NCBI GenBank assembly: GCA_947652115.1
Contig: OX393569.1
Span: 18,694,330 to 18,758,329, forward strand
From: Blastomussa wellsi
Taxonomy: Eukaryota; Cnidaria; Anthozoa; Scleractinia; Plerogyridae
Length of the DNA stretch: 64,000 nucleotides
Direction of reading: 5' to 3'
Shown here: positions 1-12,883 of the stretch, in pieces
How positions within the stretch are numbered: position 1 is the stretch's first letter
How the letters are laid out: the number at the start of each line of letters is the position of its first letter
Translations under genes and position numbers: made by a program
Notes under the pieces: model-generated
What the model saw: the letters and a program-made list of their open reading frames with translations, nothing else
Told to the model about the DNA's origin: nothing
Database searches by the model: none

Positions 1-3000
1 CCGTGTTGGGTTCGCTGTCGTTTGGTATTGAGGGTTCAATGAAGTTGTGTGGTTCTTCGGGTGGGGTGAGGTTCAAACTCTCGTTAACAGCTAAGTTTTC
101 CGATGGTGTTTGTTTCTCTTCGAAAACATCTTCTGAAATGAAACAAAAAATGTACAAGCTTGAACGACAAAAATGGGGGATCTGAAAGTATACAACATTT
201 AAAAACAAAATTTTAGTTAAAACATGAACTTGTCAACTGATAAGGATGTTTATTGTTATCTATGCTGGAAAATGGAAGATTGTGTGCCGAATTTTTTTTA
301 AATTCGTTGCTGGTGAGCGGTTCGACACGAGCTCTTGTGTTTGCACGTTTCTTCATTTGTCCCTCGTTCGTAAACAGTTGTCTTCTTGTTGTCTACATTA
401 TCTTTGGATCTCTCTTACCAGCAACGTTGTCAGAAACAACGGGTTCTTTCTCACAGTCTTCTTCATCAGACGAGGAAGGACAAAGGTATTTTGAAAATGT
501 GTCTTGCTCACCCTGTGGGATGGAAATTCCATGCTTCAATCTCACAATATCATCATCTCGAGATAAAATATATTAAGCTTGTAGAAACGCGGGCGACGCA
601 TACGTGCAGCGACCGGATGAAGAAGCGGGCAAAAGTTCTTTCCTTTTCTCCGCTGCGAGTCTGAGGCGACGTTTACACGATACCGAGCCGGGCTGACTAC
701 CGCACCCCGATTCCCTCTCGTGGCTCTGTAATCGTTTGCAGGAGGCCACCGCAAAATGTCATACCGAAACGAGATTTCCATTCCGGTACAAAAATTCACT
801 CCGGTGCCATGTAGACGCGGAACGACTGTTCGTTTCATATCGTTTTTTTAATGGCAGAGTTTACAGCAGTATAAAACTCACACCCCAGTGAAAACGGTTT
901 ATGAGGAATGAAATGTATTTTTTTGTTTCGTAATTATAACTGCGCGAGTTCCGCGCTTTATAGCCCCAGTTCCACCGAAATCTTCGCAAAGTGCCTTCTT
1001 GCACGAAAAGACTAGTGTCTTATGGCAGGTTAAAATTTAATATCTACGTCCGCGAAAAGGCTATTTCCTTTACCAAGTCCTATGTTCTTTGAACAGTAAA
1101 TTTTTAGTGAATTCTGAGAGAGTTCAATTTGCTAACTCACGTTTTTGGGAGTCTCTTGTGTCGCGGATTCCTCTGCCGAGTGGAATGTCAGTCTCACTGA
1201 AACTTCAGTGGGTGTCTGAAATTTCAAGAAAAAAGTCGAATTTCAAACGTTGACTGTCACGCTTGCATAATTAAAAATGTTTGAAAAAGTAAAACGGAGC
1301 CTCTGGCTAGAAAAAAAAACCCTTTTCAAATTATGCACCTATCAAATTATGCACCTATCAATGTTAAGCCCGACGGGAGGGGGGTCGGGCTACCCATGGG
1401 ACTTTGACTATGAGGTTTGTCTCCAGGGTGGGGATTTTGGTCGCCATTTTTAATAGTGGAGAAGTGGAAGAGTTTGATACTTTTGGCCAATTTTCCCGGG
1501 GGTGGGGAATTTGACTTAACTTTTCAGAATGTCAAAATCCCCACTCTATGCCACTTTCCCGACCGAAATTTGTCACTGTAACAAGGTGAAGGCCATCGCT
1601 TGTTGGTGTATACCATTTTAGTTTCAAGGAGTTCAAATTCGATTTTTTTTACTCCATCCCCTTCGTTGCATACTCGCGCATAAAATCAGTGAGGTAAATC
1701 TACTATTTTTCGAGCGTAGTGCTTACTGCTGTAGAGTTTAACACGACCCTATTGTCGCCCCTCTCACCTTTCCTGCCTGGTCAGATGTGACGTTCATTGA
1801 ACTGGAATCGCGATATTTAGAAGGCGTTTTTCGCGACGATCTTCTCAATCCTGAACCAGGACAGCGTTCGGCAACTTTAACATCTGCGGAGTCTGAATCT
1901 GACGAACTCCGAGCTTCGCTCTCTGTGTCATGAACAACGCCTTCATCGACGATGGAAATTCTTCTTCGAGGCCCCTCATGGTAATACGGGGTCCCCACAC
2001 GACTGCGGCATTTGCGGGCCGAGAACCGCTGGGGTGTCGACTTCTTTGCCCGGTTCTCAACTGAGCCTTCACTCTCAGTCTCTTGGACAGCTGTCACCAT
2101 GGGAATGCAAGCTACTTCAAATACCTCGCATTCTGGCGTCCCCTCTTGGTCCGGCGACTGAAAGGTCACTTTTCCCGACGACATTTGAGATTTCTTCTCC
2201 GTAGACTTGCAAGCAGATTTCAAAACTGCTGGTTTCTTTTGATCGCACTGCATTTCATCCTCCTGGTCCACTTCACGCGCGTCGCTCTCGCGTGCGTCGC
2301 TCTCAATCTCCACGCTAGTTCCTATGATAGCAAACTCCTTTAGTTGATTGCTATCGTCTGGTGTTAGTCTAAGACCAGGGCTGTTTTCGCTTATGACTTT
2401 AGGCGTTGAAATCACTACAGGGGTGTTGGTTTTGAGCACGGAATGTTTCAGTGGAGTCTTTCGGACGGAGCGGCGAACTGGTGTCAACACCACATCTTCA
2501 CTGCCGTCTGCAAGGAACAGGATGTCAAGAGATCAACAGGTAATTTCTCTCAACAGTGTGGGGAGAATACAGAAAATCATCAACTATTGGGAACTATCCA
2601 GAAGCCACGAATGTCAAAAAAAAAAAAATAATAAATAACGAAGTAGACGGAAAGGGAAAACCTAGGGGATTATTGAGTCAAACGTGTATTGTGAAGCACA
2701 AGATATGATGAGGAGGGCTGGAGAGTTGATGTAATAGTGAATGTCGTTCTCTCAATCCGTCTCACTGATAAAACGGAAGATAAATAACACGAGACGAGTT
2801 TGCGCATCACCGTTTCCTTCACATTTTCCACTTCTTGCTCGATGGTTCGGATAGTAAAAGGTCTGTTGATTAAGGAATCTAGGATGATGAAAGTTTCGTC
2901 CAGAAGCTTACCATTTTTCTTGCTCTTTTTCACCGGCGTGAGAATAGTTACAAAGGCTTCTTCCTAAAATCGAATAAAGACATGAAAAACACACATGACC

Positions 3001-6000
3001 GTCAACAACGGACAACAAACAAGCCACTGTCTTTTGCAAGTGCGGCCATTGGCTCTTTGATGACTGATAATGAAAACTTGAGCAAGTGGCAACATTGCGA
3101 AGCGCGTTTCTCTTTATAAAACCCGCCGACCCTTCAGCGCAAACTATCCACTTAGAGGCAAAACACCGACTGTAGCCAAAATCAGCATTCATTTCTGATC
3201 GAGTAGTACCCTGAATGTCAGCTAACTTCTCTGCTCGCTTTTTCCTACGGACATAAATGTTACTAGATAGTATCCAGTGAATATGTATGTTTTGCCAGGA
3301 CTTATCCGTTGACCCCCCCCCCCCCATCCCCCCCGTCTTCAAAAACCGGACCAGGATACTAAGCCATTTCCGAGATGCTGTTTTCCTGCTTCAGGACGAG
3401 TCTTGGTGCACAACTGTTCATATGGAAATGAGTTTTACTCGCACGTCTTTTGTCTCGAAAATCAAACTCATTTCCATGTGAAAAGATTGTGTACAAGACT
3501 CGTTTTGAAACAGAGGCTTATTGAGTAGAATGGCGCAGCTACGTCAGTTGTACTTAGCACTACCACACACTTCTTGGTGTCGTTTCTCCGCTTCCATTTT
3601 CTCCTTGTCTGCCGCCATCTTTGCTTTCATGGCCATTCTCATTTCCTGAATCCTGTTTCTTGAAGCAGCCAGTTTGTTGTTGGCTTGGGCGCCATCGCCT
3701 GCCGTTGGTTTCTAAATCACAACAGGTATGTTGAATTAATTCTACGACTGATCAACATCTAGCTGCTCTGTAAGTGTAGGTAAACCAATGTGCGTTCAAC
3801 AAGACTACCGTTTTCTTTTGCCGACGAAGTAGCCGAATAAAATATTTCTGTCCACACAAGAGTTAAGGTAGCGTTTGAACCTTTTCACTACCCTGGTCCT
3901 AAAGAGTTTTCTATCCTTTTTCGTCCCATGCTTCACTGGAAAAAGGCCAGGGTTCCTGTCCACACTAATGCGTTTTTGTTCTATGACATATATCTTTCCT
4001 TTCCATTTATTTGTCTAACGTCTACGCCGCAACGACTGAAAACAGCCCAAGAGTTTACTCAAGTCTCCGAAACGTTTCCACCGATCCACCAAAAACGACA
4101 AGTTTTCAAAAGCCTCTACTTCTGAACGCCTTTCACAACTCACGGTAAATACAAGGTTACATCAAATCTTCATCTTCCGATCTTAGAGGTTTGATTATCG
4201 AACCCAATCATTCAACTGAGTTCGATTACGTTCGATTGCTCAGCAGTTCCATTTTAGTAACTTCAGCCGGTACAGTGGATGATGATGGTAATATTGTTAC
4301 AGTTCATTACCTTAGCCTTGGCCTTTTTAGTGACTTTCCTTGCTTTCTTTTCCTCTTCTTGCCAGTTGTTTTGTTTTAATTTCTCCAATGCTTCAAATTT
4401 TGCATTCACGTCTTCAACCTGAAAAGTTGGCAAAAAACAACCAATTAGTGGGGTCTGGAGCATGTTATAAGGAGAGCCAAGGTGGAACTTAAATTTGCCA
4501 AAGTTGGTTCTCTTTACTCGTTTTTTGTACTTTTGTTTGCTATTTTCTCCCTGCTATAAAATGGAACCAGTCTAGACGGAAAACTCGAGACCATACACAC
4601 TAACTAAAATTAATTTCGATTTTTAGCCAATCAAATTCGTCAAATCGGTAGTTCCCAGTCCTTGTGAAACATATCAACAGTTAAATAGGAGTGAGACCTG
4701 GGTAATTAGATCACCTGAAAATAAATCATTTCCCAGAATCCCTGGAGATCTGAGGTGGTTGCTTGTTTTTCTGCTTGTTTGTCCTGTAAGAGTAAAGGGC
4801 AAAATTAAAATTATTATTTTAAATTGTTGTCAACAATTTGACACAAGGTACTTTCAGCTGAACACAGAAGCAACCACAAACTGACCTCACTCAGGTCAAT
4901 AAGGCCTGAAAACTGACGAAACCGCTGATCAATCAACAGCTGTGCTTGCCCAATTGTGGTCCTTATCTGTCCAGTCACTGAAAGAAATGATGACAATTGT
5001 ATTAACCAGACAAAGTCATTCGCTTCTTGTTTCCAATTTGGGTCACCGCTCGTGCTTCGTGCTCTGGTTTTGCGCTTCACATTCTGTGAGCTCGACTTGC
5101 AGTCAAGTCTAGTTGTATGCAAGTCAAAAATCAATCAACCAGCATACAACTTGTAATGATGGGAGATGCTTTGGCCAAATGGTTTTTGGACTAGATGCTG
5201 TTTCATCGTACAACAACCATACGTGCCAGCAGTCGGGCTTTACTTTTATACAGTGTCATCGGCAAGGTTAAAAAATTTGAAGTCTGCGTAAGGCAAAACA
5301 GTCCACACTGCCAGAGCTTATCCCAGTGTTTGGGTATTCTACTCCCCTCTGGATGAGATGCTAGTCCATCGCAGGGCCACCCCAAGTTTAAATTTGCTGG
5401 AACCTATTTATACTCCTGGGTGGAGAAGGCACTATACAAGAGTACACTGTCTTGCCCAAGAGCACAATGCAATTCCACCGGCCTCAAACCCAGACCACCC
5501 GATTTGGAGTCCATTGTAATACCCATTAGGCCACCCAAGCATAATCAGCAACCAACTAGGTTAAACATTGCAAATCATACCTTCTTCACTCAGATCTTTT
5601 TCTTCAGCATTAATTTTCTCCCACTTCGAAGAGATCTCATTCAGTCTGTCAGTCTCCTTTCTGACAAGATTCCTAAAGTGTGCTGCATCATGCTGTTCTT
5701 CACCAACATCCTGAGACTCGTGAACCTCATCAGTGTCCATTCTTGTCACCGCTTCACCAGGGTCACCAGGGGCTTCAGGCTGTTCTTGAGTACTTGGGAT
5801 TTCTCCATCAGTTGAACAAGCAGTGCTAGCACTGTCATTTTCCACATCGTCCTGCTTTTCAGATCCATCATGTTTTTCCGTAGCAACACTACCAGTATCT
5901 GCTGCAGTATCATTCATTTCTTGATCACCCTGTGGTTGTTCATTGCTTTCTTGTACTTTTAGCTCATTATTTAAATGGCAGGCAGCAACAGGGTCCTCCA

Positions 6001-8449
6001 AAATGACTTCCTCAACTTGCTTCTCAGTTGGTTTGTCTTTTTGGGGGCTAAAGAAGGAAGCTGCTGAGGATGGGAACATGAATTCTGCAGCACTGTTAGG
6101 GCTCAGAGGCTGAAACTTGAACGTCTTCGAGAAATAAGTGAATGTGTTGACACCACTGGGGGCAGTGAACTGAAAGTCTGCAGGAGCAAAAGATTGAGGC
6201 TCTGTCCCTGATCCCATCCTGGGCTGTCCTCTTTCCATACCTTCTGTGCTTCCTCTTCCAACAGAAACAGTGTTCTTTATGTTGTCCAGTGGCGGGAAAT
6301 TCAATGTTTCATAAGGTAGAGTTTCTTCTTCAGTGGGCAATGTTTGAGCAGTTTGCTTTTCACGTTTAGAGGGACAATGAGTTTCACTTGAAACTTGATG
6401 TGTTGCCTTCTTGGCTTGTGACCTTGTCTTGACTTGGTTCTTTGGTTCAGCTGCCACTAAAAATCATTGTGTTTATATCAATTTTTGATGTACAGTTAAT
6501 TATTACGTACATTGTATATCCATTCAAATTCAAATGGTAATCATACCTTTCTTACTGGTCTGGGAAGTGGCAGCACCTTTTATTGAGGAAGATGACTTTG
6601 TTCGTTGACTTTGTCGTGTGACTCTCATGTTGACTTCAGTCTGTGATAATAAAATTGAACAGGTATAGCATTGATATGAGCACTGGAAAATGTTCCACAT
6701 CGCTCCTGGGGTTATTTCAACCTCGGGGCAAGAGCAAAGACGGCTGTATTCTTTAGTTCTATATGACTTTGCGCATGTAGAATCAGATGCTTACTGGATG
6801 AGTCAAGTTCCCAGCAACATACAAGCAGTGAACATAATTCTCAAACTCTCAAATGTGGACAACTCTCTCATAAATTCCTAGGCAGAGACTTTCTTGTTTG
6901 GCCCCAAATCGAAGACAGGTGTGTATATATGGTGTACATGTATAACAAGCCTCTCAGTCATAAGGTTACTTTTCAGTTTTGACCTCTAAATGTCCTTATA
7001 TAACTTACCTTCTCTTTCAGTTTGTCGCTACACGCAACTTTAGATTTAGAGTCAGCTGCCACATTTGAGCCCTGTTTAGCATTCCTGACAGAAGCCCTAG
7101 TGACCCTCTTCTCTGGTTTATCCAATGCATACTGGCTGGGTTTGATCAGTGGAGTAACCCCTGTGGTTGCTTTCTTTATTGCACTGGCAAATAAAAGTGC
7201 CTCTTGCTCATATTTGACATGCCGCACCACAAAAGATTTCTTCTGTGGTTCAGTTCCTTTCTTTTGTTTTCTTTCCTCGCGCCACTTCAGTAATTTCTCC
7301 CTCCTGTTGAGTTCCTGATTAGAAGCTGTATCATTTTTTTCAGCTAAACAAGAAAATGTTGAAGATAGAGTTTAATATGAAATTTTGAAAGACATTAATG
7401 TAGGCTGACACTCCTGGCAGGGAGGTGGGGGTGTGCTCCATACATATACAGGGACGTATTGCTGGATAGGGTATGGTTTTTGGCCCCTCTGTCATGAACA
7501 AAGAAAAAATTTCCACTGATGCTGCCACCCCCACCCCCAACCTGGCACCTTAATGTGCACACATTGATGCATGGCATGTCATGCAATCCATTGATAGTTG
7601 GTGTTTAATGTTAGCCTGCGTGCAACCATCTACTATAATAGGAAATAAGACGGCTGCGCGCAGGCTAGTTTTATGTCAGTTGTTCAAAGCATGTATAATG
7701 GTATTCACCGGATACATGTAAATCGTTATTCAGTGGAGACATGTATGCCTTGAAAAACCAAATACAAATGTTATCCTTTACCTCATAATATAATTTGCTT
7801 TGTCTATAAAATATTTTGATATTCCACAAAAAGCTTAACGGTTACCGGTAGCTCATTCTTAAACCTACTTTTTCTTGGAGCCCGAACACTGATACCTGGA
7901 CACCAGGAAAAAAAGTGTGCCGTGTTCAGACACTGAAAACCAAAGTGCCCAAGTACTGTTGAGTGCCCGAGTACAAGGTCTTGACCTTGCTGGTGTGGGT
8001 ATTTGAAAAAAAGGTGTGTTCACATTGGTACCCAGCTTAGAATCGTACTCGGGCACCGTACCCTGGCACCAACTGTGAACACTGCCTTAGATTATATATG
8101 TATGCTTCTTGGTCCACACAGTCACTTCAGTGAAGCAGTAAAGCACAAGACTGCCCTAAACCTGATAGAATAGTCGATGGAATGGTTTAGCGCAATCAAA
8201 TGCTGTTGAATGAGATTTCGCATGCTTACCGGTTTTGCCTACTGTTACACTCTTGTCGTCTACGTTGTCATCAACCAGTGGGGATAGAGGCATTCTTCTT
8301 CGCTTTGAAACTTCATCCATCCTGTTGAGGTGACGATTTTCACTGGCACGTTGAGCTCGAACATTGCGACTTGATGCTCCGATTTTTCCACGAGACTTGT
8401 ACGACGACACATGGTCGTACGTGAATTTCTTCTTCACAATATTTTCCAT
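1..8449 (-). CDS. DLGAP5: HURP / DLGAP5-like GKAP-family mitotic spindle protein (3' end cut by window edge)
   Basis: Twelve exons fit on the minus strand: 8230-8449 (ATG at 8447-8449), 7009-7343, 6547-6640, 5581-6456, 4886-4977, 4715-4783, 4311-4418, 3571-3711 (donor uncertain), 2912-2963, 1768-2507, 419-512 and 1-132 (continues left). Apart from the 3571 donor, all junctions have AG acceptors, GT donors and matching phases. About 984 residues are visible; human HURP has about 846. The N-terminus is basic (KRRRMPLSPL). Exon 2 has the charged RREKLLKWREERKQKK helix typical of HURP. The GKAP core lies at about residues 509-598 with the recognisable TGQIRTTIGQAQLL, DLQGFWEMIYFQ and EDVNAKFEALEKL. 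Two LTPV(R/K)(R/K)S motifs follow, in exons 9 and 10. In animals HURP binds and bundles microtubules, is a Ran/importin-regulated spindle factor and stabilises kinetochore fibres; the role here is inferred from family. Exon 4 is acidic and low-complexity. Confidence 0.92.
1358..1575 (+). repeat. Dispersed repeat, copy 1 of 2 (DLGAP5 intron)
   Basis: About 215 bp similar to 36743-36960. Shared blocks include TATCAATGTTAAGCCCGA, GAGGTTTGTC, GGGTGGGGAATTTGACT and CAGAATGTCA. Same orientation in both places. No coding content seen. Confidence 0.8.
3361..3512. repeat. Foldback (MITE-like) element, family A copy 1
   Basis: An inverted repeat: the left arm with GACGAGTCTT and CATATGGAAATGAG, the right arm with CTCATTTCCATGTG and AAGACTCGTTTTGAAACAG. 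Related in sequence to 38256-38437. Lies in a DLGAP5 intron. Confidence 0.75.
5270..5543 (-). repeat. tRNA-derived SINE, copy in DLGAP5 intron
   Basis: On the minus strand it reads GGCCTAATGG (A-box-like), TGCTCTTGGGCAAGAC, CTCCACCCAG, GATGGACTAGCATC and GATAAGCTCTGG, in the same order as the copies at 45006, 52720, 53385 and 60655. Lies between the GKAP-domain exon and the long acidic exon of DLGAP5. Confidence 0.75.
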
Positions 8450-8837
8450 GTTTTACCTAACTTTGCCAGAAAAGTTACTAAATTTCACAAATATTACAAC
8501 GGTATGATTGTTTTCTTCGCTAGTAACCCAAAAAGTGTAAGTTAAACTAGTGTAAAAACGATTCAAATCTAAACAAAATTGATAAAATATGTCCAGCAAC
8601 TCGAACGAAAACTGAAGTTCGAATTTCGTTCCAACGTTTTCTTTCTCGCTGTTGGTCAATTTTAAAAGCATCCACCAATCATGTTCCCGAAATTTGATCA
8701 GGTGGTACATCACTACTCGAGAGCGAGGTCGCGTGACATCGAGGCTCCCCAGGGAGAAAGTTGCAAAATCTGACGGAAATCACTTCAGGTTCATGTTCGT
8801 AAAAGAGACGTACAAAGATTCGACCTCTTTTACTACA
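8450..8837. promoter_or_regulatory. Shared head-to-head promoter region of DLGAP5 and BPNT2
   Basis: Only 388 bp separate the DLGAP5 ATG (minus) from the BPNT2 ATG (plus), so both 5' UTRs and core promoters must lie here or overlap. A CCAAT sequence is visible near 8673, a TTCGAA palindrome near 8616 and a TTTGAA (minus strand) near 8562; TTTGAA/TTCGAA match the CHR element of G2/M genes, which would suit a mitotic gene such as HURP. No convincing TATA box was seen. The use of these sites is inference. Confidence 0.55.
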
Positions 8838-11266
8838 ATGGGAGCTGCTCGAATCAAGCTGTCTCCCATCGGAATTGTAGTTATAGGACTTGTTGTTGTC
8901 GCAATTATCTACTATTTATCGACAGATGGTGGAAGTGGGGAATTTTCTCACAAGTATTTTGAGGGTGAAGATACCGTCTCGATGAAGAGACTTATAAAGA
9001 CAGCAGTTCATCTTGCTGAGAAAGGCGGCGATGATGTCCGAAAGATCCGTCTAGGAGAAGATTTAGGGGTAAGGTTCTTATCTAAAAATTGCTTCACGCT
9101 TGGAGATTGTTTCACTTTTTATGCCATGCTCAAGGAGGGCTGCTAATTGATTTGTTTTGTTTCTTAAGTAGACAAGATCAGAAAAATTTTGACATCCATG
9201 CTTGGACGAGTTGATGTAAGCTTATAATTTTGAAGATGCATGTTTTTCGTTGAAATTTGCAGTGAAAGTTTTGCTATAATTTTGTAGAAGTGGAATGGAA
9301 TATATGCATATTTGTCTCGTGGCAGTTACCGAGTTATGTGCTTTGCATTTTGACATGGACAACGTGGACCGATTGTGATTTGCATATTTTAGAGGTTATT
9401 GAGCGCGTCCCCGAGGACGTGGCCATTTATATTTACTTTTACATTACACGTACAGATCTTGAGTTTGTTAATTAATAGGAAGGACATACAAGACAAATTT
9501 AACTGTTTGGTCTCTGTTTGGTTAGATGTGCACATTATTTTGTTTTTTAGTAGTTTGTGTATTGCAAGGGAATGAGCAAAATGTTGTGATTTGTTAGTGA
9601 TGAGCAGATCAATGTTTTCCAGAGCCGTTGGCTGGGGCAAATAACTGTTCTATAAGGCCCGTTTACACGGGTCTGGTCAAATTTTTGCAGGGACGAATTT
9701 TTTCCCTGGACCGCCTGTTTACATGGATCCATGCAAATTCTGTTACAGATTGCGGTGGTGTTTACACGGATCTTGCACACTTGGCCGTTCAAAAATTTGT
9801 CCAGTTCCGCCCGTCCCGTGAAAACGCAAGGTGGAACTGTGCATGTTTTTGTCCGTGCAAAAATTTGTCTGGACCTGTTTAAACGGGGCATGAGACACTG
9901 GCAAATCCAAATACTACCGTTAAAATCAATTTCTGAAGTATGTCAAATGCAAAGAATTGAATTGTAAAGTGTATTTTTTTTTAAATCTTAATGGTTTTGT
10001 CTGGTTATAATTGTCCCAGTGGGTCATGAAATATACTCTTTGGTTGAAGTCTGCCAGGAAAATATTAGTGCATTGTCACACTTCAAGGGTGGCCCTAAAT
10101 GGAAATATCAGGGCTTGTGTGGGTTATGGAAAGTCTGAAAAGTCATGAAATTTTAAAACTTCATTTTCCATGCCTTTAAGTCATGTGTTTTAAGTGGGGG
10201 TCATTTAAAGTCATGGAAAATGATATTGATTGTTAAAAAATGCCAGACAGGTTTTGTTTCTGCAAAGAATATGGGAAAATATACCCACAATCAAGAGAAC
10301 TATTGAAAATTTCAAAAAAAAAATGGTCAAATTTAGAAAATTTTGTAGGATCATGGTAAAGTTTTTGGAATTTCAAAATCTTAAAAGGGATGCGTTTTGC
10401 GATATGCCAGTCTCTTTGTTAAAACCCAAATTCTGGTCTCCATAATTTCATGCTTTACACAGGAAGAAAGCAAGGGGCAAACACGTGAAGGAGCCAACAA
10501 TCCCGTAACACAGGGAGACATGCTGTCTCACAAGGCAATGTTTTATGGCTTCAAAAAGGAATTCTCGAAGTTAAATGTAGTGTCTGAAGAGCATGACCAT
10601 GGAGATGTTGATTTGAGTGATGTGAAAGCACTTGATACTTCAACGATCAACCTTGATGACAAACTTAACAACAAAGAAGATGAGATTGTATCTACTGGCA
10701 ATCTTCTTGTGTGGATAGACCCTCTTGACGCCACGCAAGAGTACACAGAAAATCTTATTCAGTATGTTACTACCATGATTTGTATTGCTGTGAATGGCCG
10801 ACCTGTAGCTGGCATAATTCATAAACCTTTTCTTCGTCAGACATACTGGGCTTGGGTAGGTCATGGATCATCAGATAATATAACAGTTCCTGAAGAAAAA
10901 GAAAATGCATTGAAGATGCCAAGGGTGATCGTTTCAAGATCTCACGCAGGTAAAGTCAATGCTACAGTGAGATCAGCATTTGGACCTGAATCTAAGGTAA
11001 TACCTGCTGGCGGAGCTGGTTATAAGGTGTTATCATTATTCGAAGACATAGCTGACGCTTATGTCCATGTGACCTTAATCAAGAAATGGGACATCTGTGC
11101 AGGCGATGCACTATTAAGAACATTTGGAGGAAAGATGACAACATTAGACAATGAAGAGATTTCATATGGTGATGGAACAAAACCAGCTAATGAGAAGGGA
11201 CTTTTAGCAGCATTACACAATCATGCAGAGTATCAAGAGGAGATTGCGCAGAAGTTGAAGTCTTGA
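8838..11266 (+). CDS. BPNT2: Golgi-resident 3'-phosphoadenosine 5'-phosphate (PAP) phosphatase
   Basis: Two exons, 8838-9068 and 10463-11266, join in phase 0 to give 344 residues (human protein 359). The ATG at 8838 is chosen because it directly precedes a short basic stretch and a single hydrophobic helix (residues about 10-28), the type II signal anchor of the vertebrate protein, and the N-terminal RIKLSPIGI matches the family. The lumenal catalytic domain is all in exon 2: KGQTREGANNPVTQGD, an acidic EEH metal-site segment, the hallmark WIDPLDATQEYT, then PRVIVSRSH, IPAGGAGYKVL and KKWDICAGDALL. All expected metal-binding acidic residues of the inositol-monophosphatase-like fold are present. 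The enzyme hydrolyses PAP, the by-product of Golgi sulfotransferases, to AMP and phosphate, and is needed for glycosaminoglycan sulfation in vertebrates. A MITE-like element (9656-9889) sits in the intron. Confidence 0.97.
9656..9889. repeat. MITE-like element with GTTTACAC-type termini in the BPNT2 intron
   Basis: Left end GGCCCGTTTACACGGGTCTG and right end CCTGTTTAAACGGGGC are inverted copies, and CAAATTTTTGCA and its inverse lie inside. 234 bp, non-coding. Confidence 0.78.
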
Positions 11267-11845
11267 AACTGACTGTTATAATATTTATTCCGTAAATAAT
11301 TTTAATTGCGCATGCTTTGCACAAGTTATCGGTAACATCTGGATGGTGATGAATCGTAGCTGAATTTATATTTTCATATTTATTTTTGTTACGTGGATGG
11401 TGTGTCTGGTACCTTAGCCAGCCATGGAACTTGCAAGCAATGAAGTATCCTCAGAAAATCGTTTTTGAATGCAAAAAGACTATTTAAGCTGTAAAATCAT
11501 GCATAGAAAACAACATACAGGTGCAAATGTCCTTTGGGGAACTCATGCTGGAAGAATTGTGCCAAGGGTTACACTGTGATGGAATAGTATCTTGTGGGCT
11601 TGAAAAAATTATGACTTCTAGCTTGCCCTTTGGACGAAAAGCCCTCAAAGTTTGCTTGCTTGGGGCATTTCCTTGTTTTTCTGGGTCCTTGCTCATCAGG
11701 CAAGTGAGAAAAATGCAGCGGGGGTAATTCGCCGAGTTTGCTTGCAGTAAGTTTCATTCATGTTTGCTCGAGGTTAGTTTCACTCACATTTTAATTGTTG
11801 GAAAAGACAGCATTCTATTGCATTTGGTCCTTGCCATTAATTAAA

Positions 11846-11940
11846 AGCTAACCACAAGCAAACATGAGTGGAACTAACCACAGGCAGACATGAATTAAAC
11901 TAACCACAAGCAAACATGAATTAAACTAAGTGCAAGCAAT
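11846..11940 (+). repeat. Short tandem array of about 28 bp units
   Basis: Three to four units of CTAACCACAAGCAAACATGA followed by ATTAAA or GTGGAA occur in a row. Confidence 0.8.
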
Positions 11941-12720
11941 GGTGCATTTGGTGTGGTGCAAATTACCCTGCTGAAAAAAACATACTTGTCCTGGACAGTC
12001 ATCCAGATGGCAATTTTTTCATTGTAATTGTGTGTCACTGCATGCTATGGAAGCCAGGGGCTCTCTGCCAGTGTGGACAGCTGTGGCCTACATTGTACAT
12101 ACTTTTTACATGCTTTTACTCTAAATAATTCTGTAAAATTTTGGTTATAAGCCCTGGGACAATACAACTATAAAGGGGGTTTATGGTAGACTCGCTTGTT
12201 TCTGAAAAGGCTAATAACCAGCATGAAAAATGTTTTGGAAATAGCTAACAAGATACAACGTAAGATTCTGACGAGTGTTACGTTGTAATAAATCCGCAGC
12301 AGACAGTTCACAGGACGGGCCTCAGAAAGACCATAATTCTTGGTAACCTCTCTAGAATAATAAGGTGTAGCATGTTACCAAGATGGTGTGTATTGCCTGT
12401 GTGAAACTGGACCTCAAGGGACTAAAATATTTATTGTTATTGCCTACTATCAAGTGTAATATAGTATTTATACCTGAGAATTTTGTTACTTTTTACAAGT
12501 ACACTGACTGTAAAACTATGTACTACATGGTATGTATTTGCTTTGGGGTACAGAAACTACACCTTGGGGAATTGCTTGAAGTTCTGTTTTTTTTTTTATG
12601 TAGTAGTTTTTGTTGTTGTTGCTGCTGCTGTTGTTTTAAAATGTGATGACAATGTTTACTGGTCAAATGCAGCAGATACTGAATAATACATTGGAAATGT
12701 AGAAGTCCCCAGTTAGAATA

Positions 12721-12883
12721 GGCAGTGGTAAATGAGGCCACATTGTTGCAGACGCAAATTTTCCCCTTTTTGCCCGTGTGCAACATTGTTGTGGACATAA
12801 CTTTTGTGTCCGAGACAAAAAATGTTTCCGATTTTATTCAGAAACATTGTGTCTGCAACATTGTGTCCTCATTTGCCACTGCC
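12721..12883. repeat. MITE-like element with GGCAGTGG termini
   Basis: Terminal inverted repeats of about 33 bp (GGCAGTGGTAAATGAGG... and ...CCTCATTTGCCACTGCC) bracket 163 bp. The inside repeats the words CAACATTGT and GTGTC. No coding capacity. Confidence 0.85.

Noticed and set aside
246..664. Overlapping plus-strand open frames near the left end
   Set aside because: They are shadows of a minus-strand DLGAP5 exon (419-512) with consensus acceptor and donor and matching phase.
2908..3342. Minus-strand open frame of 144 codons
   Set aside because: Only its last part (2912-2963) behaves as an exon. A possible short exon near 3205-3250 (KKRAEKLADIQ) has a poor donor and does not keep phase with both neighbours, so it was left out.
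12523..12798. Open frame with a glutamine run
   Set aside because: The run is a CAG/CAA-type microsatellite read in one frame; there is no protein-like context or splice site support.
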